This document shows, piece by piece, positions 8,702 to 18,200 of a stretch of DNA of 64,000 nt. The translations under genes were made by a program, and so were the position numbers. The notes beneath the pieces were generated by a model, which had not been told where the DNA came from, ran no database searches, and was given only the letters and a program-made list of their open reading frames with translations. The stretch covers positions 1,542,214 through 1,606,213 of the forward strand of contig NZ_JAPDIA010000003.1 of assembly GCF_029525575.1 (NCBI RefSeq), given 5' to 3'. Within the stretch, counting starts at the first letter, position 1, and each line of letters begins with the position of its first letter. The DNA is from Cohnella rhizosphaerae (GTDB lineage: Bacteria > Bacillota > Bacilli > Paenibacillales > Paenibacillaceae).

Positions 8702-9712
8702 ATGGAGTCTCGGGTTTTCTCGGTTATCGGATGCCAGCACGGGCACATCGGTTCTTTTATCGAAAACATGCTGGGCATGGGCTATCGCTGCGCAGGTATT
8801 TTCGAGGAGTCCGGCGAGGATCCGCAGCTGGCGAAAACGCTGTCCGGCAGGCTGGACGTTCCGCTGCTCGGCGCCCTCGAAGACGCGCTCGCGCAGGACG
8901 TAAGCATCGTCGGCTGCGCCGCGGTCAACAGCCGCAAGATCGATATCGCCGAGCTGTGCGAGGCGCGAGGCAAGCACATCATGGTCGACAAGCCGGCCGT
9001 GACGGACAGGGCGGGTCTCGAGCGGCTGCGCGGCATCGTCGGACGCGGACGAATCGAGGTCGGCATGCTGCTCGTCCAGCGCTTCAACGCCGGCGTGCTT
9101 ACGCTGAAGGCGCTGATCGACGAAGGCGCGCTCGGGCGGCTCGTGTCGCTGGACATGCGCAAGCCGCATCGATTGAACGCCGGGGATCGGCCGGGCTGGT
9201 TTTTCGACCATTCGCGGTCGGGAGGCATCATCCAGGATTTGCTCGTCCACGACCTGGACCTGCTGCGCTGGCTGACGGGCAGCGAGATCGTCGACATGCA
9301 GGGCTATATGGCCAAAACCATCCTCCCCGGGCATCCGGACTTCTACGATGCCGCCGCGTTGAACGTAAGGCTTGCGGACGGTACGTTCGCGCAGCTGTAC
9401 GCCGACTGGCATACGCCCGCCCGCTGCTGGACATGGGGAGACGGACGCATCTTCGCCGCCGGCACGGCGGGCAGCGCCGAGCTGCGGCTGCAGGGCGATC
9501 CCGGGGGCGACAAGGAGCCGATGCTGCTGATATCGACCGACAGGGAAACGGACCATCTCGTCCCGCTGCGGCGGTCGCCGGTTAGTGCCTGCGCGGACTT
9601 TGCGAATCGGCTGCGGGGCGGCGCGTCCGTATTGTCGGGAGAGGACGTGCTGCTCGCTTCCGAGGCGGCCGTCGAAGCGGACGAACGGGCGGCGAGGATC
9701 GAGCGCGCCTAG
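8702..9712 (+). CDS. Gfo/Idh/MocA family oxidoreductase
   Basis: A 336-residue protein with an N-terminal Rossmann-like fold (VFSVIGCQHGHIGSF), a MVDKPAVTD segment near residue 98 in place of the usual EKP, and a substrate-domain IIQDLLVHDLDLLRW near 178 with a conserved HD. The first glycine-rich loop is atypical (GCQHGH), so cofactor use may be altered. It starts 26 bp after the DeoR gene with a GGGGTGAAA site. Along with the next oxidoreductase it may process a sugar feeding the aldolase pathway. Substrate unknown. Confidence 0.82.
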   Translation: MESRVFSVIGCQHGHIGSFIENMLGMGYRCAGIFEESGEDPQLAKTLSGRLDVPLLGALEDALAQDVSIVGCAAVNSRKIDIAELCEARGKHIMVDKPAVTDRAGLERLRGIVGRGRIEVGMLLVQRFNAGVLTLKALIDEGALGRLVSLDMRKPHRLNAGDRPGWFFDHSRSGGIIQDLLVHDLDLLRWLTGSEIVDMQGYMAKTILPGHPDFYDAAALNVRLADGTFAQLYADWHTPARCWTWGDGRIFAAGTAGSAELRLQGDPGGDKEPMLLISTDRETDHLVPLRRSPVSACADFANRLRGGASVLSGEDVLLASEAAVEADERAARIERA

Positions 9713-9819
9713 CGGACGCAAGGGTATGCGGCCCGATATACGAATTCGAAGCGGCCGCGGCTCGGTTCCCGAAAGATCGGACCAACGCGATATTGTCGAA
9801 AAAAGGGAGGGAAAGCGGC

Positions 9820-11049
9820 ATGTCCGTACGCAAAGCCCTATTGATCGGCGCAGGAGGCTTCGGCCGCGTCCATCTGAACGAGCTCGTCCGGCTTGCGGAC
9901 GCAGGCACGCTGGAGCTGGCTGCGGTCAGCGACGTGCGGTTGACGGAAAGCGCGGCGGCCCTTGTCGCGGAGCGTGGCATCCGGCACTACGCCGACTACC
10001 GCGACATGCTCTCGGCGGAGGCCGGCGCGGACTTCGTCGTCATATCCACGCCCATCGCGCTGCATGCGCCGATGAGCATCGACGCGATGGAGGCGGGCTA
10101 CCACGTCCTCCTCGAAAAGCCGCCCGGCGCCCTGCTCCAGGATGTCGACCGGATCGCGGAGGCCGCCGACCGGACGGGCAGGCTGTGCGCCGTCAACTTC
10201 TTCGCGCCGTCGCGCAAGGCGCAGGCGCTGATCGCGCGCGCGATCGCCTCCGGAGAGATCGGCCGCGTCAAGCGCTTTAAAGCGATCGCCCTGCTTCAGC
10301 GCACGGCCGCGTATTTCGGCCGCACGCCCTGGGCCGGCAAGCTGACGGTCTCGGACAGCGTCGTTCTCGACGGCGCCTTTCACAACCCGGCCGCGCATCT
10401 GCTGTACAGCATGCTGAAGCTGGCGGAGACGGCGGCAAGCGCGGCAGGCCGCGAGTCGCAGCCGGTCGGCGTGGCGGCGGAGATGTATCATGCCAATCCG
10501 ATCGAGAGCGACGACACGACCGCGATGCGCATCGAGATGAGCGACGGAACGACGCTCTGCTACTATGTAACGTTGTGCGCAAGGAAGACGGAGACCCAGC
10601 GGATCCGGATCGAAGGAACCGAAGGCGCGATCGAATGGGACTATGACGATCAGGTCAAGATCTGGCGATACGGTCTGGGCCATTCCTACGACTGCAAGGA
10701 AGGCGGCATCGTCGAGCGGCGGTACCGGAACCTGATCGCGGCGATCGACGGACGGGATGAGGGGCTCGACGTCTCGCTCGATTCGGCGCGGCGCTTCACG
10801 CTCGTCGCCAACGGCGCGTTCGAATCGGCCGGCGAGATCCGCGGGATTGCCGCGGACTTCGTACGCCTGTCGGATGCGGCGGACGAGCCGGGCGCCTACA
10901 TCGAGGGGATCGAGACGGCCATGAAGGAAGCCTTCGCGGCCGGCAAGCTGTTGTCCGAGACGGGCTTGCCGTGGGCCGTGACGCCCGAGCCGTTCGACCT
11001 GCGCGAATACCGCCGTTTTCCCCGGCGCTTTCGCTTGAACGGCGCTTAG
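9820..11049 (+). CDS. Gfo/Idh/MocA family oxidoreductase
   Basis: A 409-residue dehydrogenase. The N-terminus ALLIGAGGFGRVHLNEL is a classic NAD(P)-binding loop; HVLLEKPPGALLQDVD near residue 96 carries the EKP motif. A HNPAAHLLYSML segment near 188 aligns with the conserved catalytic His region. The chosen ATG follows GGGAGG with 9 bases between; another in-frame start 27 bases upstream lacks a site. It lies 107 bp after the previous oxidoreductase and 32 bp before the M55 gene, so it may share their transcript. The C-terminal part is longer than the average 330-380 residues. Substrate unknown. Confidence 0.84.
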   Translation: MSVRKALLIGAGGFGRVHLNELVRLADAGTLELAAVSDVRLTESAAALVAERGIRHYADYRDMLSAEAGADFVVISTPIALHAPMSIDAMEAGYHVLLEKPPGALLQDVDRIAEAADRTGRLCAVNFFAPSRKAQALIARAIASGEIGRVKRFKAIALLQRTAAYFGRTPWAGKLTVSDSVVLDGAFHNPAAHLLYSMLKLAETAASAAGRESQPVGVAAEMYHANPIESDDTTAMRIEMSDGTTLCYYVTLCARKTETQRIRIEGTEGAIEWDYDDQVKIWRYGLGHSYDCKEGGIVERRYRNLIAAIDGRDEGLDVSLDSARRFTLVANGAFESAGEIRGIAADFVRLSDAADEPGAYIEGIETAMKEAFAAGKLLSETGLPWAVTPEPFDLREYRRFPRRFRLNGA

Positions 11050-11081
11050 ACCCGGCGGACGGCGGGAGGAGGAGCAGAGCG

Positions 11082-11879
11082 ATGAAGTTTTATATCAGCG
11101 TCGACATGGAAGGCATCGCCGGCATTTTGTTCAAGGAACAGATTTACCGCGGCGAGATGTTCTACGAGGAATCCCGCCGGCTGCTGACGGACGAGGTGAA
11201 CGCCGTCGTCGAGGCGCTCGCCCAGTCCGGCGCGACCGAGGTCGTCGTGAAGGACGCCCACGGGTCGGGCTTCAACCTGCTGTACGGCAGCCTGCATCCC
11301 GCGGCCACGCTGGCCGCCGGCGCGCTGCCGCTCGCCAATCGCTTTCCGGGCCTGGACGAGACGTTCGCCGGCGCGCTGCTGATCGGCTATCATGCCATGG
11401 CAGGCACCCGGGACGCGATTCTCGAGCATACGTTCAGCTACGCGGACATCCTCGAGCTGGCGCTTAACGGCGAGCCGATCGGGGAGATCGGGATCGATGC
11501 GCTCCTGTTCGGACGCAGCGGCGTCCCTGTCGTTTTTGTCTCCGGCGACGACAAGACGTGCGCGGAGGCGCAGCGGCAGCTCGGCGCCGTGTTCACGTAC
11601 GAGACCAAGCGGGCGACGGGCCGGCACTCGGGCCTGCTCAAGGCGCCCAAGCGCGTCCTGGCGGAGATCGGCGACGCCGTCAAGGAAGCCGTAAACCGAA
11701 GAGGCGCCTGCAGGCCCTATTCGCTCCCGGGACCTTACGACATGCGGATCGAATACACGAGCACGAACCTGGCCGACGCGCGGGCGCTCGAATCGGACGG
11801 CGTCCGCCGGGTCGGCGGCAGGGCGCTCGCGCTCCGCGACGACAACCTGCCGCGGCTGCTCGCCCGAACGTTCAGTTAA
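11082..11879 (+). CDS. M55 family D-aminopeptidase (DppA-like)
   Basis: A 265-residue zinc aminopeptidase; the family releases N-terminal D-amino acids from short peptides such as those of cell-wall turnover. Visible metal motifs are SVDMEGIAG at residue 5, KDAHGSGFNL near 61 and GYHAMAGT near 104, all expected in DppA. The length fits the family (about 270). An AGGAGGAG site lies 9 bases before the ATG. It follows the oxidoreductase by 32 bp. A link to the neighbouring sugar genes might be peptidoglycan-derived material, but that is speculative. An imperfect hairpin (AGGCCTGTCTC with GAGGCAGGCTT, about 11892-11921) follows it. Confidence 0.88.
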   Translation: MKFYISVDMEGIAGILFKEQIYRGEMFYEESRRLLTDEVNAVVEALAQSGATEVVVKDAHGSGFNLLYGSLHPAATLAAGALPLANRFPGLDETFAGALLIGYHAMAGTRDAILEHTFSYADILELALNGEPIGEIGIDALLFGRSGVPVVFVSGDDKTCAEAQRQLGAVFTYETKRATGRHSGLLKAPKRVLAEIGDAVKEAVNRRGACRPYSLPGPYDMRIEYTSTNLADARALESDGVRRVGGRALALRDDNLPRLLARTFS

Positions 11880-12213
11880 GCGAAAACGGACCAGGCCTGT
11901 CTCAGCGATGAGGCAGGCTTGTTTGCCGTTCCCGCGCTTGCGCCGCGCGAAAGCGGCGATAGGCGGAGATTCGGCCGATTGTATGGAAATGACCGAGTAT
12001 AAGACAATTTACGCCCGTAGTGCGACGGAAGGGGATGTGACAATTTTAAAGGAGAAGCGCTTCAGCCGGGTTAAACAAGGAAGGCGGCAAGCGCTTCAAC
12101 GAATGCCGCACCCTGCAACCGAAAGGAGGAATTGAGGAACCGCAAAGCAAGGGAATGACGAGATCGGATTCGACGCTTCACGCAAGACCATTCGATGAAA
12201 AGGATGTGTCCGC
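11880..12213. other. Intergenic leader of the giant secreted protein gene
   Basis: The first 45 bases hold a hairpin without a clear T run. The remainder contains two direct copies of AAGCGCTTCA (12055-12064 and 12089-12098), which have the AAGCGCTT core of CcpA cre sites but poor outer bases, and an AAAGGAGGAAT stretch at 12121-12131 that leads to no long frame. I could not pick a convincing sigma-A promoter. Confidence 0.4.
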
Positions 12214-15200
12214 ATGCTGTCGATCGTCAAAAAGTCAGGCCTGTCCATGCTTGTCGCCGCATTGGTTGTTTCTCCTCTAACCTTCTCCCCCGCCCCCGAA
12301 GCGCACGCGGATGCCATCGAGACGAACGTCGCGCTCGGCCATGCGACCGTGACGACGAACGGACTCGTCAAAAACGCGGTGTCGCTGGCCAAACTCGTCG
12401 ACGGCGACCGCCAGGCGTCCGCTTATGCGCTGATCGACGCAGCCGCCGGCCCCAAGTGGGTTCAGCTCGATCTAGGCGAATCGTTCGACGTCACTCGCGT
12501 GAACGTGCTGAACGACTTCAATCCTTCGGAGCCCCGCACCGGCAGAGACATCATCGTCCAGTTGTCCAACGACCCGACTTTCGCGAGCGGCGTCACGACC
12601 GTTTTCAACAACGATGCGGACAATACGGCCGGCCAGGGCGCAGGGACCGACGCCGCCTATATGGAGCCGACCGACGGCAGCGGCAAAAACGTGACGCTCT
12701 CCGCGCCGGTCAACGCAAGATACGTCCGCTCCTGGGCGAACGGCCACGTCCGTTCCTCCAACAATTCCGTTCAGACCGTCAATACGCCGGTCGAAGTCGA
12801 CGTATATGCCGCCGTTCCCGCGACGAATGCGTCGCTGCCGAGCGCCGTCGGACTGACGGCCGGCAGTCCGGGGGTCAACAGCGTCGTCCTGTCCTGGACC
12901 AGTCCGGGACCTTCGGCCGTCGCCGGCTATGACATCCGGTATTCGACCTCGCCGATTACGAGCGCGAACTGGGACAACGGCCTGGTCGTCAAGCGCGTGA
13001 CGGGCGAGCCGGCGCCGGCTGCGGCCTCAACCGCCCAGAGCATGACCGTCAAGGGCTTGCCCTCCGGCACGCCGCTGTACTTCGCCATGAAGACGGTCGG
13101 CAGCACGGGGCAGGTATCGGCTCTCTCGTCGGCCGTCTCGGCCTCGACTTTGCCGGTCGCCAACATCGCCCTCGGCAAGCCGGTCACGACGAACGGCACG
13201 ATCAACGCTAGCGGGCAGCCGATCTCCGCCCTGACCGACGGCGTCAAGACGCGCGACGCCTATTCGCTCTACAGCGTCGCCGACGGCCCCAAGTGGGCGC
13301 AGATCGATCTGGGCATGACGTACGATATCGCCCGGATCAATATCCGCAACGACTGGGGCGCCTCCGCCGACGTCTATCGGTACGCCCGCGACGTCGTCGT
13401 GCAGCTGTCGAACGACGCAAGCTTCGCGAGCGGCGTCGTGACGGCGTTCAACAACGACGGCGACAACAGCGCCGGACTCGGCGCCGGCACGGACGCCGAA
13501 TACATGGAACCGGCTGACGGCAGCGGCAAGGACATCCTGCTCGCCGACACGGTCGGCGCGCGTTATGTCCGTTACTGGGCGAACGGCCATGTCCGGGTGA
13601 ACGGCTCGGTCAATACCGTCGACACGCCCGTCGAGATCGAAGTGTACGCCGATCCCCAGGACAGCTCCCCGCCGGCCGCGGTGACGAACCTGGCGAGCAC
13701 CTTCGTCTCCTGGAAGTCCGCCGATCTCGCGTGGACGGCGCCGGGCGGCGACGGCAATACGGGCACGGCGGTCGCCTACGATCTCCGCTACGCCACGAGC
13801 GCGATCACGGCGTCCAACTGGTCCTCCGCGACGCCCGTGTCCGGCGTTCCCGCGCCGAAGACGGCGGGTTCGGCCGAAGCCTTCACGGTCACCGGGCTGA
13901 CGCCGGGCACGACGTATTACTTCGCGCTCAAGGCCAAGGATCTCGTTAACGAGTCGCCGATCTCCAACGTGGCGACCGTCACGACGCCGGCGGCGGACAC
14001 GGTCGCTCCGGCCGCCATCGCGAACCTGCAGGCGACGCAGGCGATGTTCAAGTCCGTCAAGCTGACCTGGACGGCGCCGGGCGACGACGGCTCGAACGGA
14101 AAAGCCGCCAGCTACGACGTCCGTTATTCGACCTCGCCGATCACTGCGTCCAACTGGGCGTCCGCGACGCAGGCGGAGGACGAGCTGCCGCAGCCGGCGG
14201 CGGGCACGCCTATGCAATTCAAGGTGACGGAGCTGACCGCAGGCGTAACGTATTACTTCGCGGTCCGGACGACGGACGCCGTAGGGAACGTATCGGGTCT
14301 GTCCAATTCCGCGAGCGCCACGATCGGGACGCCGACGGCCGACGCGGTGACGGTATCCTCACTCTCGGCGCTTCAGACGGCGATCGACGGCGCGCCTGCC
14401 GGCGGCCGCGTCATCACGCTGGCCGCCGGCACCTACAACCAGACGACGCCGATCAATATTACGGGCAAGAACAATATCACGATCCGGGGCGCCGGCAGCA
14501 ACTATACGGCGACGGTCGTGAAGGGGCTCGGCATCAACGACAGCGCGCTCGATATCAATTTCAAGGTCAACGACTCCGATTATGTCACGTTCAAAAACAT
14601 GACGATTCAGGATTCTTATTATCATGCCATCCAGGTCAATCTGGGCTCGAAGTACTTCCATGCCGACGGCTTGAAGACCTGGGACAACGGCGAAGGCGGC
14701 TTCAAGACGACCTTCGACCTGAACAGCGGCAAAGGCTACACCGATTACGGCATCGTCGAGAACTCGCTGATCGGCTACACCGCGAGCGGCATGCGCAGCG
14801 TCGTGGAAGGCGTCGATCTGATCGCCTCCAAGGGCTGGATCGTCCGCGGCAATCGCGTCGAGAACGCCAAGACGTCGAATAACGGCGGCGGCTACGGCAT
14901 TTTCGCCAAAGGGAATTCCATCGACACGATCTTCGAGAACAACGTGATCGTAGGCAGCTTTGTCGCCATGTCGTTCGGCGGCGGCGGCACGGGGGCGACC
15001 TTCTTCCGCAATCAGGATCAAACCTACGAGCATCGCGGCGGCATCATCCGCAACAATGTCGTCTTCGGCGCTACGGATACGGGCGTCTACCTGAACAAGG
15101 CCAACGGCTACAAGGTGTACAACAACACGATTCTGAACACCGGCTCCGGCGTCGGCGCCATCGAGCCGCGGTTCGCCGGCACGAGCGGCGAGGTGCGCAA

Positions 15201-18200
15201 CAACCTCATGACCGGCACGGTCAAAAATCGCGACAGCGGCACCTCCGTGGCGAGCAACAACATCACGGGCGCTACGGCAAGCTGGCTGGTCGACCCCGCG
15301 AATGGCGACTATCGTCTGCATCCGTTCAACGGAATGGCGGCCCGCGACGTCGGCATGACGCTGGCCGACGTGCCGACCGACATGTACGGCGAAGCCCGTC
15401 CGTACGGCAGCGCGTACGACGTCGGCGCCGACGAGTTCGCGCCGAGCGAGACGACGCCGCCGGCCGCCATCGCCAATTTGACCGCAAGCGACATTACGTC
15501 CCGTACGTTCCGGTTGACATGGACGGCGGCGGGCGACGACGGCAACACGGGAACCGCGTATGCGTACGACATTCGCTATGCGAATGCCCCGATCACGGAA
15601 ACGAACTGGAGCAGCGCGCAGAAGGCGGACGCGACGCTGCTGCCTGCGGCCGCGGGGACGTCGCAGTCGGTTAAGATCGAGGGCCCCACGGCAGGAAGCG
15701 TCATTTATGCGGCCGTGAAGACGGTGGACGACCAAGGCAACGTGTCGCCGCTGTCGAACATCGTACAGGTTAACACGCCTGCGGCGTCGGGTTCCGAGTT
15801 CACGCCGACCGACGACGCTTATGTGGCCGCCTCGGGCGACAGATCCGGCACAAGCCAATCGCTCATCATTCTGAACAACGGCAACAGCACGTATTGGAGT
15901 TATTTAAAGGCCGACTTCACCGGTTATTCCGCGACGCATGCCGAACGTGCGGTCTTGAAGCTGTACGTATCGGACATCCCGAACAATCCAAGCCGGCCGC
16001 ATGCGCTCGCCGTCACCGGACTGATCAACGACAGCTGGTCGGAAAGCACGGTCACCCGGCTCACCTTGGCCGACGAGACCGGCGCCCTCCCGCTGGGATC
16101 GATCCAGTTCAGCAAGCCGGGCTGGTATGAATTCGACGTCACGGCGTTTATTAATAGCCAGATGACCGACAAAATCGTCACTTTTAAAATTAGCGATCCG
16201 CAGGCTCAAGCGGCAAGAGTGGATCTGAACAGCTCGGAGCATCCGTACAACAAGCCGTTCCTGCTCATCAGCGAAACGGACGATGTCGCGCCGGCGGCGG
16301 TCGCCGATCTCGCGGCGGGCAAGAAGACGCTGAGCAGCGTGGAGCTCGGCTGGACGGCGCCGGGCGACGACGGCAACGTCAGAACGGCCGCCGAATACGA
16401 CGTGCGGTACGCCGCTTCGCCGATCACCGCGTCGAACTGGGCGAGCGCCACGCCCGTGATCGGGGGAGCCCTCGCCTCTGACGGCGGGCACCGCGCAGAA
16501 GTTCACCGTGCTGGGCTTGACGCCGGGCGCGACGTATTACTTCGCGATGAAGACGAGGGACGACGCGAACAACGAGTCGGCGCTCTCCAACGTGGTTCAA
16601 GTCGTGCTGGAGTCGACCGTCAATGTCGCGCTCGGCAAGACGGTCAGCACGAATGGCGCGGTGTCCGGCGGCGGCTCCGTCTCGGTCGTGACGGACGGCG
16701 CCCGGGGCTCGAGCGGGTATGCGCTGATCAGCGTCGCCGACGGCCCCAAGTGGGTGCAGGCGGACCTCGGTCAGACTTATGCGATCAGCCGGATCAACGT
16801 GCTGAACGACTGGGGCGGCACCTCCGGCGTCGCCAGGACGGGCCGCGATCATGTCGTGCAGCTGTCCAACGATCCGACGTTTGCAACCGGCGTCACGACC
16901 GTCTTCAACAACGACACGGACAACAGCGCGGGACTCGGCGCGGGCAGCGATGCGGCCTACCAGGAGCCGACCGACGGAACGGGCAAAAACATCGTGCTGA
17001 CGACGCCCGTCAATGCCAGGTACGTCAGATCCTGGGCCAACGGACATGTGAGAGTGACCGGGGGAGACGAATCTGGTCAATACCCCCCGTGGAGCTCGAG
17101 GTGTACGCGAATACGGGAGATACGACGGCGCCGGGCACGATCGCGAATCTGTCCGCGTCCGGTACGACCTGGAAGTCGACCAATCTGTCATGGACCGCGC
17201 CGGGCGATGACGGCACGACCGGTACGGCCGCTTCCTATGACATCCGCTACTACACGTCCAGCATCACGGAAAACAACTGGAACGATGCCGTCCAGTTGAC
17301 GAACGAACCGGCTCCGGCGCCCGCGGGTACGACGCATACGCTGGCGGTAACCGGACTGCCGGCGGGCACGGCGCTGTACTTCGCGATGCGGACGTTCGAC
17401 GAGACGTCCAACGCTTCGGCGCTGTCCAACGTCGTGCTGGTTACGACGGCGGCGAACGATCCGACGCCGCCTGCGGCGATCGCCGATCTCGCGGCGGTGA
17501 ACCCGGGGCCGCGCAGCGTGCAGCTGACCTGGACGGCGCCTGGCAACGACGGCACCGCCGGCATGGCGGAAGGCTACGAGGTTCGGTACGCGACTTCGCC
17601 GATTACGACCGAGGCCCAGTGGTCTGCGGCGACGCAGGCGGAGGATGAGCTGGCGCAGAAAAGTCCGGGCCAGACGATGAAGTACCAGGTCAACCAGCTC
17701 CAGACGGGCGTGACCTATTACTTCGCGGTCAAGACGTACGACGACGGCGGCAACTACGGCGGCCTGTCCAACCCCGTCAGCGCGACGACGGTCACGCCGA
17801 CGCCGGACAGCGTGACCGTCGCTTCGCTGTCCCAACTGCAGCAGGCGATCGACCAGGCGCCGGCGCAGGGCAGAATTATAACCCTTGCTGCGGGGACCTA
17901 CGGCCAGACGGCGACGATCAACATTAACGGCAAAAACAATATTACGATCCAGGGCGCGACGTCGAACTACGACGACACGGTCGTCGCCGGTCCGGGCATT
18001 AACGCATCGAGCATGGACATCAATTTCAAGGTCAACGATTCGGACTATGTCACGTTCAAGAACATGACGATCCGCGATTCTTACTACCATGCGATCCAGG
18101 TGAACTCGGGGTCGGATTATTTCCGCGCCGATCATCTGAAGACCTGGGACAACGGAGAGGGCGGCTTCAAGTCGACCTCGGGCGGATCCCCGGACTTGCC

